This document shows, piece by piece, positions 34,364 through 43,202 of a stretch of DNA of 64,000 nucleotides (the first letter of the stretch is position 1; every line of letters starts with the position of its first letter). The stretch is taken from assembly GCA_004376295.1 (NCBI GenBank), contig SOJZ01000012.1:21169-85168 (forward strand). The letters are read 5' to 3'. The notes under the pieces are model-generated. The model searched no databases. It had not been told where the DNA came from and saw nothing but the letters and a program-made list of their open reading frames with translations. The stretch is from Candidatus Bathyarchaeota archaeon (GTDB lineage Archaea > Thermoproteota > Bathyarchaeia > Bathyarchaeales > Bathyarchaeaceae). The position numbers and the translations under genes are program-made.

Positions 34364-35905
34364 ATGCGTTTCCTCAAGTATGTGAAACTGAACAACTATT
34401 TAAATCTGAAACATGCAAAATTGAACGGGTTAAGGGACCTTAACATCATAATTGGTCCAAATAACTGTGGTAAAACAAGTCTCTTGAAGGCAGTAGATCT
34501 GCTTGGTAGAATAAAACTTGGAGGAGGTCCTTATGGCTGTACGATTTGTAGAAGCGTACCTAGAAAAATCACCAATTTCAGTTCTGGCGTAGGATGCGAA
34601 ATAAATGTAAGAGAGAAATACTTGACAAAGAAAAAGGTAAGTGCCATTTTTGGATTCTACAAAAGTGAATTCGAGAAGGGCTTACCCGATTTATCTGTTC
34701 TTGATGATGGAGCGAGGGAACACTTTAGAAGTGAATTTAGAAAGAGAAAATTACTGATGAAGGAAAAAACAAATAGAATTCTAAGTTCCGAACACGTTTC
34801 TCCTGTCATTCAAAGTGAAATCCAGATGAGAATATTTAACCATATACTCTTCTGTCCAGATGAAAGGCTGCAAACCTATAAAGGAGTAGCGATTCCTGAA
34901 CACATCAAGTCAAAGAATTTTGGAACACTTGAAAACAGAAATTTGATTGATTTCTTAAGGCAAGTTGTGGATGTAAAGATTTCAGACTTGCGTCAAAGCC
35001 TAGATCTTGTGAAAGATGTGGAGAAACAACGTTTTACTACACCAATCGCAGAACAAGGTTCTGGTGTGAAATCCTTAATTTGCCTTGTGGTTGATATTAT
35101 TTCTGCAACGGAAACGAAAATCTTATTGGTTGATGAACCAGAACTGGGGTTAAATCCTTCAGGTAAACATGCATTTCTGAAGTTTCTAATTGAACAATCT
35201 AGAGACAAACAGGTATTTCTGGCTACTCATGACCCAACCTTTGTTAACCCTATACTTTGGAATAGAGAGAATGTCTCTGTCTACATGTATTCAATGGTCA
35301 ATGATGATTTTGTAAAAGTTAATCTGATGCAGAGTAAACAAGACCCAAGTACTTTTGCTGGCTTTCTTCCACACACAACAAGTCTAAAACAAGTACATAT
35401 CTACGTAGAAGGAACAACTGATGTCTACATTTTCCAGATGTTTCTAGACAAATATGTAAAGGAGAAGTTCAAAGAAAACTGGTATCACATTCTCAGCAAA
35501 ATAGGAATTTTCCACTTGGCAGGAGATTTCTGGAGACACTTGCTGTACACGATTCCTAAGAGACCATACACCTCAATTGTTGTTCTAGATGGTGATAAGA
35601 AGGAAATTGCCAAGGAAGTAGTCGATAAATATGGGGTAATTGAAATGGACAGATTCCGGATATTTGACTCATTGGATGAAATCATACATGAGAAAAGGCG
35701 TAGGAAACCAATAATCCCCATGCCCTGTCCAGTATACTGCCTGAAAAATCCTGAAATAGAAGACTATTTAGAAACCAGATATGAAGCTAAACCCCTCTTC
35801 AAGGAGGATGGACCTTCTGTTGCCTACGAGATGAAACATATTCCACCTGAAATAGAACAATTATTTGATACAATATTTCAAATGGCAAACATACGAAATG
35901 AATGA
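34364..35905 (+). CDS. OLD-family ATPase with TOPRIM nuclease domain
   Basis: The 513-residue protein has an ABC-type ATPase head: Walker A GPNNCGKTS (about residue 31), signature-like EQGSGVKSL and Walker B ILLVDEPELGLNPSG. A C-terminal TOPRIM domain follows, with HIYVEGTTDVYIF and IVVLDGDKKE. OLD-type proteins are nucleases used in phage exclusion (P2 Old, Gabija GajA). No GajB helicase is adjacent, so this would be a single-gene OLD-type system. ATG 34364 follows GAGG at 34350-34353; TTG 34355 is possible. Confidence 0.85.
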   Translation: MRFLKYVKLNNYLNLKHAKLNGLRDLNIIIGPNNCGKTSLLKAVDLLGRIKLGGGPYGCTICRSVPRKITNFSSGVGCEINVREKYLTKKKVSAIFGFYKSEFEKGLPDLSVLDDGAREHFRSEFRKRKLLMKEKTNRILSSEHVSPVIQSEIQMRIFNHILFCPDERLQTYKGVAIPEHIKSKNFGTLENRNLIDFLRQVVDVKISDLRQSLDLVKDVEKQRFTTPIAEQGSGVKSLICLVVDIISATETKILLVDEPELGLNPSGKHAFLKFLIEQSRDKQVFLATHDPTFVNPILWNRENVSVYMYSMVNDDFVKVNLMQSKQDPSTFAGFLPHTTSLKQVHIYVEGTTDVYIFQMFLDKYVKEKFKENWYHILSKIGIFHLAGDFWRHLLYTIPKRPYTSIVVLDGDKKEIAKEVVDKYGVIEMDRFRIFDSLDEIIHEKRRRKPIIPMPCPVYCLKNPEIEDYLETRYEAKPLFKEDGPSVAYEMKHIPPEIEQLFDTIFQMANIRNE

Positions 35906-37048
35906 CAACAGAAGAAATGCAATGCCGGAAAGAAGTCTTTGAATGGACTATCAACAAACATAAACCATTGAACTCAGAAAGGTAAAGCCAGAAAGTGATA
36001 GGGTAGTTTTCTAGTGATCTGCGTAAAGTTTATCCAGAAGTATGAGCGTGTAGGGAGTGTTCATTGGCAGACTGGATGGAAGTTGAGACAGCAGAATAAT
36101 ATGCTGTCCTAGACCTCATTTTCCCTTCCCTTGTGTGTCCAGTCAAAGTCCCCAAAGCGTATACTCCCTAGATGTTGAAGTTTCGACATGTATGAACCCC
36201 AGTGAGAGTGCAAAATTCTTCTCCATAGTTACCCCCGCACACTCTGCCCCCCAAAAAACATGTGGATTTTCAGAAAAAATAGTCATTTTTGAGCATCTGA
36301 AAACATAGTTGAACACTCAGCCTAGGGAATATTTATAAGCTACAGGGGTACATGGGTTTATTACCCCATTTAAGTGGAGTTGAATCAAATGAGGCAGTCC
36401 ATCAGCAGATTCTGGTCGAATCCCACATTCTCCCAAAAATTATGTCTTATTATATATAATTAGTATAGTTATTTGTTACTAGCTTGTTAATATCGTTATA
36501 AAGATTTTGTTTATTCCTTAATTAGCAAATAAGCAACAACCTTCTAATCATTGAAAAAGCACTTATGCAAAAATGAGCTTAAATGGTTGGTAGTTCAATC
36601 CTTTCTTGTTAACTAGAGTTGTTACTTGTATACATCTATCCATTTAACTAAGAAGAGAGAGTCTCTTGTAACATACATAGAACACTATAGTATAGTGTGT
36701 AATATTACTATCTTAAGTTGATTTGAACGTTTCTTTCTTAATAAGGAATTAATTGCTTTCTTAGTTGCATGCGTGATTACAAAGCTCATTTTGTGTTCTT
36801 TTAGCCAAAAGAAGAAAGAATCGCATGTAACATACATAGTATTAGAGTGTAATACAGTAATAATATTCAGATAATTAGATAGAGTCCACTTCCTTCTTGC
36901 TAAGAATCTCATTATTTTCTTGACTAGTCTATGTAGGAAAGAGAATAAACCAAAGTCATTTAGATTGCAGACTCGGACTAACAAAGGCTTCGTCCTAGAG
37001 GTTTTCTCTTTCCTATTTTTCGCCAAGAGAATCATGAGGTAATTTTGA
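35906..37048. other. Long AT-rich noncoding stretch with ~159-bp degenerate repeats
   Basis: No convincing gene in 1,143 bases. Two related units begin with TGTAACATACATAG at 36667 and 36826 (159 bp apart) and continue with similar TTCTTAATAAGGAAT-like blocks; a weaker third unit may lie before 36600. On the minus strand both units read as similar peptides (MYVTRDSLF and MYVTCDSFF). This may be a decayed repeat gene or an iteron-like replication region. A CCCC/GGGG-flanked AT segment lies near 36340-36380. Confidence 0.4.
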
Positions 37049-37570
37049 ATGAGTGAAAATAGCAGAAGGGATGTTGAAAGAGAACAGCGATTTCCCTGTG
37101 AACAATTAGAATACACTAGAACTGTTGGTTGGCTTTTGCCAACGATTCTTGGAGAAATACTAACTGAACTAGGTTTTGTAGTGATAATTAATCCACAGCA
37201 AGCCAATGGAGTGGATTTAGAAGTGTATCATGAATCAGACTTGATTTTCGTAGCTGAGGTTTTGAACTGGAGCATTGCTAGTAGACTGACAGACAAAAGA
37301 AGAGACTGCATTATTAGTAATCTAAACGAATACACCTGTGAGAAATTGTTGATTCACACTGTTCCTCTATCCAATCTTGATGGTTTTGAGGAGAATGGGA
37401 CAAGCCTTTTGCAGATAGGATACCAAGTTCTTCCGAGATTGTACTACGACTTTTTTCTTACAAGAAGGCAGGTAGAAAGAAGAAGAATGGTCTCTGCTGC
37501 AACTAAGAATGACATTAGACAAATGATTATATCTTACTTAACAAGAACCGAGTTTCCCATACACCATTAG
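37049..37570 (+). CDS. Hypothetical protein, possible PD-(D/E)xK-like fold
   Basis: The 173-residue protein has GVDLEVY followed 9 residues later by FVAEVLNWS, a spacing like the D...E-x-K core of restriction-endonuclease folds, with asparagine where lysine is expected. The basic C-terminal helix contains RRQVERRRM. No family recognised. It is 185 bases upstream of the Top6A-like gene on the same strand, so the two may act together in element maintenance. Confidence 0.45.
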   Translation: MSENSRRDVEREQRFPCEQLEYTRTVGWLLPTILGEILTELGFVVIINPQQANGVDLEVYHESDLIFVAEVLNWSIASRLTDKRRDCIISNLNEYTCEKLLIHTVPLSNLDGFEENGTSLLQIGYQVLPRLYYDFFLTRRQVERRRMVSAATKNDIRQMIISYLTRTEFPIHH

Positions 37571-37799
37571 TGATGATTTTCAGGGCAATCTCCATTCTAA
37601 GCTCTATTTGAGCTTCTTCTTAATTTTTTCAATAGTTTATGGATTTCATAGTTATGAGAAAGCATGAGGAAAACAGAATTCCACTAACATAATTTCCAAT
37701 TGCCAATGACTAGATTAGCTAGTCTTAGGGTTTTGGCATTTCTATGATTGCTTAGTGGATTCTCTCTTCCTCACTTTCCTAACAGGAGATGATCGAGGA

Positions 37800-38987
37800 A
37801 TGACAACCGATTTTATGTGGTGTTATAAAACAATAAAGCAGTTAGCTAAGAAACTAGGACGTTCTTTTAAAGAACTAATAGTCCTAGCACCTCAGAATGA
37901 TCCATACTACATTGGTTCACAAACACAAAGGGAACATGCAGGATGGATTGCTGAAATTGTTGATCAGTTCTTAGAAGCCAGAGGAAGAGGTAAAGTCCAT
38001 GATAGAGCCATACACTATTATATTTTATCAATGAATCTCATGAGACCCATAGACAAGGATAAGCAGAGAGTTTTCAAAGGTGATTCTAATGATTTTTCTT
38101 GGGTTATGAAATCTATACAGAATGCTAGAATCTTAGACTATACTCCTTGGACTTGCATAGAAGATAAAAAGAATCCAGAACTAATCCAAAATGCTCATTA
38201 TTGGACCCATAATACAATTGAGAATCTAAAGATTACACCAGAGAAAATAGCTAAGAAAATCAGTGAAGAATTCTATCCATTCAATCCACAGTTACAACAA
38301 GCTTACCATGTTGAGATATGGACTGAGAAAACTACCATAAATGATATTCTAGAGCCAATAAGTAAGAGATATGGTGTTAACATACAATCTTTCAGTGGAC
38401 AAGCAACTTCTACAAAAGTCTTTGAGCTAGTCTATAGAATTTCAAAGATCAACAAACCAGTGAGAATCCTATACATATCAGACTACGACAAGTCAGGTCA
38501 CAACATGCCTGTGGCTACTGGTAGAAAGATACAGTGGTTCCTAGACACTATGAATCTAAAGCGTGATGTCAAACTAGACAAGATTCTACTGACAGGAGAC
38601 CAAGTGAAAGAGTACAGATTGCCTTCAGCACCTGATGCTAAGAATAAAGTAGAAATTGATGCTCTTGAAGTCTATCACCCTAATGAAACAAGAAAAATAG
38701 TAGAAGCTAATGTTTCCAAATACATGGATTTAAAACTAACCCAAGAAATCATCAGAAGAAATGCTGAGATACAGAAAGCTATCTACAACGCTGTTATAAA
38801 GCAAAAAGATTTGATCAAAGAGCTGATAGAAGAACTAAATCTAAATCAACTGAAGCCTTTGTTCAACAACCCCATACCAAAAGCAAGAACAATAGATGAA
38901 GCTAATAAAGCACTATTTGACTCAAACAGAGATTACTTAGAACAACTAAAGAAGTTCAAACAACACCTGCTGAGTAGAAAAGACTAG
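37800..38987 (+). CDS. Top6A/Spo11-like TOPRIM protein
   Basis: The 395-residue protein has a helical N-terminal domain with a conserved LAPQNDPYYIGSQTQR segment and a VHDRAIHYYIL stretch with paired tyrosines. A TOPRIM-like domain follows: VEIWTEKTTINDI (the catalytic glutamate strand) and LYISDYDKSGHNMP (D-x-D region). The closing region is helical. The pattern resembles stand-alone Top6A-like proteins ('mini-A' type) known from mobile elements. ATG 37800 follows GGAG; an upstream GTG at 37755 is weaker. Finding a Top6A-like gene in an element that targets top6A is notable. Activity is unproven, and the catalytic tyrosine cannot be fixed by eye. Confidence 0.65.
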   Translation: MTTDFMWCYKTIKQLAKKLGRSFKELIVLAPQNDPYYIGSQTQREHAGWIAEIVDQFLEARGRGKVHDRAIHYYILSMNLMRPIDKDKQRVFKGDSNDFSWVMKSIQNARILDYTPWTCIEDKKNPELIQNAHYWTHNTIENLKITPEKIAKKISEEFYPFNPQLQQAYHVEIWTEKTTINDILEPISKRYGVNIQSFSGQATSTKVFELVYRISKINKPVRILYISDYDKSGHNMPVATGRKIQWFLDTMNLKRDVKLDKILLTGDQVKEYRLPSAPDAKNKVEIDALEVYHPNETRKIVEANVSKYMDLKLTQEIIRRNAEIQKAIYNAVIKQKDLIKELIEELNLNQLKPLFNNPIPKARTIDEANKALFDSNRDYLEQLKKFKQHLLSRKD

Positions 38988-39021
38988 AGATTTCTAGAGA
39001 AAATGACATCATATATAACAT

Positions 39022-39085
39022 CCCCTTTTTTGTAAAACAAAAAATATTTTCCATCCTTACACAAGGGAGAACATAGTATCTAACC
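39022..39085 (+). terminator. Second copy of the element 3' terminator-like region
   Basis: CCCCTTTTTTGT at 39022-39033 and AACATAGTATCTAACC at 39070-39085 repeat the arrangement found after the integrase (31732-31796). The interval 39086-39487 contains no recognised gene. Confidence 0.5.
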
Positions 39086-39487
39086 CTAAATCTCTGTTCT
39101 TATTATCCCTATTTCATCATTTTAGTATAGTGTAAAAAATACTTATTTCACTTATCCTCCACACACGCTTAATTGAAGGAAATAACATCCTAAGTATGAA
39201 CAACAATGGGAAGTGTCATTTAGTTTTTGTCTAATGGATATTTTGAATTTTATTGTGTCTAGAGACAATGTTATTTTATCATAGGGATTTATCAAAGCCT
39301 ACAGATGAAACAACCTATGCATGTATTACATTTGTTTATATTCTCTTAGCTATGATAAACATGTATTGCATTCGCTTATTCACACTCTCGCATGATAAGC
39401 TCCATAACATTCTACTACACAAAATTCTTAAGTAGTTGGTTAGCCTTATTGTACTACACAAAATATAGGAGAAGAGAAAGATTGACA

Positions 39488-39838
39488 ATGAAGCTTAAAT
39501 GTCCAGTATGTGGAGAACATGGAACTCTAATGTCAAAGACAACGATAACAAAGACATCCAAAGCAACTTACAGATACCTCAAATGGTATGTATATCACAA
39601 CAAGTCTAAAGGAACTAAGCAGAGATGGTGTTACCTCTCTAAGAAGTATCTACAGCTACCAGAAATCAAAGAAGCTATTAGTAAACAACTAGCTACACAA
39701 AATAAGTCTATAACTACACAAAATACTACACAAACAAGCACCAACGCAAATAGGTTTGAATCAAGCCTTATTCAACAAAAGAAGCCAATTAACCAGTCTC
39801 TTTCAGCTTCGCAGGCAGATATTCATCAACAATGTATG
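39488..39838 (+). CDS. N-terminal zinc-ribbon part of the split integrase (Int-N)
   Basis: From ATG 39488 (SD GAGAAGAGAAAG) the frame encodes MKLKCPVCGEHGTLMSK, a basic stretch with KQRWCYLSKKYLQLPEIKEA and a polar linker, 117 codons to the ATG at 39836-39838 inside attR. In the integrated state it reads on into the opposite strand of top6A and stops at 39854-39856. In the circular form the same frame passes through the repeat directly into TATAATAGATTACC of the C-part (30908 on). Zinc-ribbon N termini with RWCY-like motifs occur in archaeal element integrases. The assignment rests on frame continuity and domain logic. Confidence 0.78.
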
Positions 39839-40880
39839 TTAATCCGTATCTGCTGAAAGCTTCTTGCTCTGCCTTCTTCTTGATCTTCAAAAATTTCTTC
39901 ACCTCTCTTTGCCAAAGCTTTCCTTTATAACGTGGGTCCCTCTGCAGCTCGTGGAGGCGTTTGATGTCTATGTTAGTCAACGCATCACTCGGTAGCTTAT
40001 AATCCACGATATCAGTTGCCCACATACCGCTCCAAGTGGCATCGGGCGTAGTCAACTCTCTGAGATGGGCTGCGTTCGCCGATCCTGAGATAATAACCAT
40101 TGCAATGTGCATTCCCCACGGGTCGCCGTCAGTGAATATGTGTACTGGGAGGTCTAACTCTTTGTTTAGTCTATGAATAAAATGTCTCGTAGCACGGGGG
40201 GCCTGACCTGCCGTAAGCACAAGGAGTGCATTGAATTTTTTGTGAACCGCCTCCTCTATGAAACGTGTGAATAAGCCTCCTTTCTCTATAGCGATGACCA
40301 TGTCTGCGCCGGTTTTGACAAAATTGGCAGAAGTAAGCGCTGGGCCTATCATCATTCCGTCGGGATGCGATGTTAAATTTAGTTGTCTACCTTCATAGCC
40401 GGGAACTGTGTATTCTATGGTTAAGTCACCGAAGATTGCTGAACGTTCTTCAGGAAAAACGTTAAAGTCCTCCCGAGAGAAACCCACCACGGTTTCAAGG
40501 TCAGTTATGATATTGTTGGATTCCGGTTGGTCCTTGAACGACATGTCATACGCCTGCGCCGAATAATACACATCACGAAGAGTAGAAGTCTTCCGATGTT
40601 GCGTAAGTTCATGGACAAAGTAGGCGACCCAAACCAGCCGCGTAAGAGGACGAATGTGACGTATATTCCGAGAACTTCTGCGTACAGTTTTGTCTCCTAA
40701 AATGTATTGCCGAACCTCTGGACTGTAAAAGATGTTTTCGATGGATCGGCTTGGCATATTAATCCATGGGAAAACGCCTTCTTCCATCTGGTCGTAGAGT
40801 TTCGCTCCAAGTTTTCTTAAGCTTGTTAAAGTTTTCTTTCGCTTCTCTGTAACCGAACTTTCATTTTTTTTCTTCTTCAA
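39789..40880 (-). CDS. top6A: DNA topoisomerase VI subunit A
   Basis: Top6A makes the double-strand break in type IIB topoisomerase and carries the catalytic tyrosine. The 363-residue protein shows a WHD with REVYY-like TLRDVYYSAQAY, the TOPRIM domain with VIAIEKGGLFTRF and HIFTDGDPWGMHIAMV, and the usual end KAEQEAFSRYGLTYIVDEYLP. TTG 40880 overlaps the end of top6B by 20 bases. Its last 15 codons coincide with attR, so its present C terminus was supplied by the element; the older version survives at 30864-30908. Confidence 0.96.
   Translation of the reverse strand: MKKKKNESSVTEKRKKTLTSLRKLGAKLYDQMEEGVFPWINMPSRSIENIFYSPEVRQYILGDKTVRRSSRNIRHIRPLTRLVWVAYFVHELTQHRKTSTLRDVYYSAQAYDMSFKDQPESNNIITDLETVVGFSREDFNVFPEERSAIFGDLTIEYTVPGYEGRQLNLTSHPDGMMIGPALTSANFVKTGADMVIAIEKGGLFTRFIEEAVHKKFNALLVLTAGQAPRATRHFIHRLNKELDLPVHIFTDGDPWGMHIAMVIISGSANAAHLRELTTPDATWSGMWATDIVDYKLPSDALTNIDIKRLHELQRDPRYKGKLWQREVKKFLKIKKKAEQEAFSRYGLTYIVDEYLPAKLKETG
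39795..39839. repeat. attR: right direct repeat at the top6A 3' end
   Basis: A 45-bp repeat matching 30864-30908 with two differences. The minus strand encodes the Top6A C terminus and the plus strand encodes the linker of the split integrase. Confidence 0.9.
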
Positions 40881-42384
40881 GTTTTCTCACAGTCCTTAAC
40901 AATTTTTTAATGTCAGGTGTTTTTTCTTTTCCAGCCAGTTCCGTGGAGAACCGAGCGATCTTGGGCAAATACTTGGAAAAGACTGATAGTCGCCTCCTTT
41001 CTTTTTCAACATGTTCCCGCTTGGTCAAAAAGCGTTGAAGTTGACGGGCCACCTCGCGGATACCGTTCAGGATTTCCCTCTTCATTTCCGGTCTGTCCGC
41101 TATAAATTCTTTGCCCACAGTTTTGTAGGGAACCTTCGTGCTACATACATGTACCAGAATAGCAATGGGCATGTCAGGTAAAACTTTGTATCTTCGCCAG
41201 TTGATGTATCTTATGACTTTTACTGAAACGTCACTGGCTTCATCATATAACAATGGAATTCTGTTAGCAAATCGATACACAGGAAAATCGTCCTTCGGTA
41301 CATCTCCGCCATACGCTATCGCCGTCTCCACAATGAAAGGATGACCAGAATAAGTTGAGGGTTTGCGTTGAAAAACTGCAGTGAACTCTGGTTTCAATTC
41401 TTTAAGAATCCCTGCCTTTAACAGTTCTTCACCTAACGGAGACAAGCAACTCGCGTCTGGGGGAAGGAAGCCCTTAAACCTCTTTATCATGCGTACAAGC
41501 CTCACGATCTCATGAGGCTTCAGTTTTTTTGGGTTTTTTTTCTCGCTTATTCCAGCAAACTCTAAAAAGTGATGTGCGATGTTCTCGCCGATCCTATGGA
41601 AATGTGTTTTCATAAAGTCTAGCATGTTTCGGCACGGAGTGATTCGTATAAGGCGTTGAATAGTTTCCACATCCACTCCATATGGATGAGGTAATGTTTC
41701 TTTGGGTGGAGGTGGCATTTTCGTTGTGACGCGGGTGAACTTGTATAAGCGTCCTTTAGGGTCAATGAAAGTTATATTTGCATACGGTGTCACCAACGCT
41801 GTCTGTTTCAAATACTCCAAGATTTTTGGCATAGCTCGGAAATAGTCGCCTTCTAGGCAAAATTCCACGATTGTTCCATGCCATTTTTCTTTGTTTATCT
41901 GGATTTTGCGGTCTAAAATGAGGGGACGATTTCTTTGGATGTCTATCATCAATTTATATTTGTAAATTTTTGATGTGCCGGTGCTTGAGGCAACGTAAAC
42001 AGGTTTGTGTGTGGTAATTTGGCCGTAGAGTATTGCCATGGTTCCTCCGAGGCCGAACGTTCCTCTTGCCTGTTTTAACTTGTATTTTGAACCGAACAAA
42101 ACCTGGCCGAATGCAGAGGGTATGTGACGAGGTGGGATGCCCGAACCATTGTCTTCGATTCTTAACGTATAAACAGCGACTTCATCAAGTTCCGCCTCAT
42201 CCTCTTGAGACAGTCGAATGTATATGTCTGGAGGTATACTGTATATGTCGGCGGCGTCAAGGGCGTTTTCTACAAGCTCTCTCATAGATGAGAAGACTGC
42301 CCTTGCTGGATTGGTGAAGCCAGCTATGTCTCGGTTGCGGTAGAAGAAGTCAGCGGCACTAATTTCTTCAAAAGTTTGTGCCAC
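40861..42384 (-). CDS. top6B: DNA topoisomerase VI subunit B
   Basis: Top6B is the GHKL ATPase subunit that clamps DNA and drives strand passage. The 507-residue protein has the GHKL motifs ELVENALDAAD, LRIEDNGSGIP and GTFGLGGTMAILYGQ, the transducer-domain lysine region and the H2TH-like middle. Upstream are the KH and translation genes, downstream top6A overlaps by 20 bases. This is the conserved order in archaea. Confidence 0.96.
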   Translation of the reverse strand: MAQTFEEISAADFFYRNRDIAGFTNPARAVFSSMRELVENALDAADIYSIPPDIYIRLSQEDEAELDEVAVYTLRIEDNGSGIPPRHIPSAFGQVLFGSKYKLKQARGTFGLGGTMAILYGQITTHKPVYVASSTGTSKIYKYKLMIDIQRNRPLILDRKIQINKEKWHGTIVEFCLEGDYFRAMPKILEYLKQTALVTPYANITFIDPKGRLYKFTRVTTKMPPPPKETLPHPYGVDVETIQRLIRITPCRNMLDFMKTHFHRIGENIAHHFLEFAGISEKKNPKKLKPHEIVRLVRMIKRFKGFLPPDASCLSPLGEELLKAGILKELKPEFTAVFQRKPSTYSGHPFIVETAIAYGGDVPKDDFPVYRFANRIPLLYDEASDVSVKVIRYINWRRYKVLPDMPIAILVHVCSTKVPYKTVGKEFIADRPEMKREILNGIREVARQLQRFLTKREHVEKERRRLSVFSKYLPKIARFSTELAGKEKTPDIKKLLRTVRKLEEEKK

Positions 42385-42614
42385 TCATCCAACCTCCTAT
42401 AGCTCCTCAAGTTTTTTACGGTTACACACATCATCCTCTTCAAAATACTATTTCCTACATTTTAATTTAACCGCACCAGAAAAAACTGGTGACTGAAGAA
42501 CTGAAGCAGATTCACAAAAAACACATAAAAAATTAGAATTTACATAATTCTTTTAGCTTTGAACTATTAAATGATAACAAATGATGTATCGAAGAGAATA
42601 GAGGCTCTTTTCAC
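42385..42614. other. Intergenic gap in the translation/top6 cluster
   Basis: 230 bases, AT-rich, between the KH gene and top6B. It probably holds the top6BA promoter on the minus strand, but I cannot fix a TATA box with certainty. Confidence 0.4.
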
Positions 42615-43202
42615 TCACGGTTCTAATTTCTCATGTGACGGCTCCCAGAGTTCCATCTTCTTTTTCTTCAGTTCTCTTCCTTTTCTGTGTAGAAATCGGT
42701 ACACCGTGCGATGTTGGCTTCCCCTAAGGAACATCTGAATCGCCTCCCTCGCCGCTTCAGCCTGTTCCATGTCCCCAATGATAGAAATAGTGTGCCCAAA
42801 CACAGAAACGCTAGCTTCAGTCAACTCTTCAATGATCCTTCGGGTTTTTCCCTCCTTCCCAATAATTCTCCCTTTTAGTCGCTTCATGTCAGACTGAGAT
42901 TTGCCGACAATCTCCCGTAAATCAATGACTTCCAACACGGCTTCGTCGTCTCCAATCAGCCTAAACGCACGTTCCGGTGAAAAGCCTCTGCCAATTGCGG
43001 TAATCACTTCTTTGGCTCTGAAGAGAAGAGATGGGTCTTGTGCAGTGGGCGTTAGTACTATTTTGATGTCACCTGTTTCACTGTCAACTTCAAGATCAAC
43101 CAAGAGCTTCTTCTCGATGACTTCTTTCACGCGACCGTTAGGACCTACAAGTGCTCCGATGCGTTCTCGCGGAATTTTCAAGAAGGTGCTAGCGCTTACC
43201 AC
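42615..43202 (-). CDS. KH-domain RNA-binding protein (Pno1/Dim2/Krr1-like)
   Basis: Two KH domains: residues 1-75 with IPRERIGALVGPNGRVKEVIE (GxxG loop GPNG), and a second with MKRLKGRIIGKEGKTRRIIE (GKEG). It is the archaeal homologue of Pno1/Dim2, which assists small-subunit rRNA processing with Rio1. AGGAGGG followed by GTG 43202 marks the start, overlapping the rio1 stop by 14 bases. Such coupling with Rio1 fits their shared role. Confidence 0.9.
   Translation of the reverse strand: MVSASTFLKIPRERIGALVGPNGRVKEVIEKKLLVDLEVDSETGDIKIVLTPTAQDPSLLFRAKEVITAIGRGFSPERAFRLIGDDEAVLEVIDLREIVGKSQSDMKRLKGRIIGKEGKTRRIIEELTEASVSVFGHTISIIGDMEQAEAAREAIQMFLRGSQHRTVYRFLHRKGRELKKKKMELWEPSHEKLEP

Larger units (their letters stand above)
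30864..39839. mobile_element. SSV-type integrated element in the 3' end of top6A
   Basis: Direct repeats at 30864-30908 and 39795-39839 (45 bp, two mismatches, offset 8,931) bound the element. The right repeat is the true 3' end of top6A; the left repeat still encodes a displaced top6A tail (VDKYLPAKLEET then S and stop, minus strand). The recombinase gene is split by the repeat, its N-part at the right end and its C-part at the left, in the same frame. Circularisation through the repeat would restore one ~390-codon gene. Contents: integrase parts, GNAT/YoaP-like, PLD-like, OLD-type ATPase, a nuclease-like protein, a Top6A-like TOPRIM protein and long noncoding stretches. No capsid or obvious replication initiator is seen, so virus or plasmid is open. 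Confidence 0.9.

Noticed and set aside
34355..35905. Calling the OLD-type gene a complete Gabija system
   Set aside because: No UvrD-like GajB helicase gene is next to it; only the GajA-like architecture is present.
36685..37206. Minus-strand open frame of 173 codons in the element
   Set aside because: It overlaps the well-started 37049-37570 gene, has no SD, and looks like decayed repeats rather than a protein.
37800..39839. Treating the TOPRIM gene as a duplicated copy of the host top6A
   Set aside because: Its N-terminal domain and motif spacing differ strongly from the host Top6A; it is at best a distant relative.
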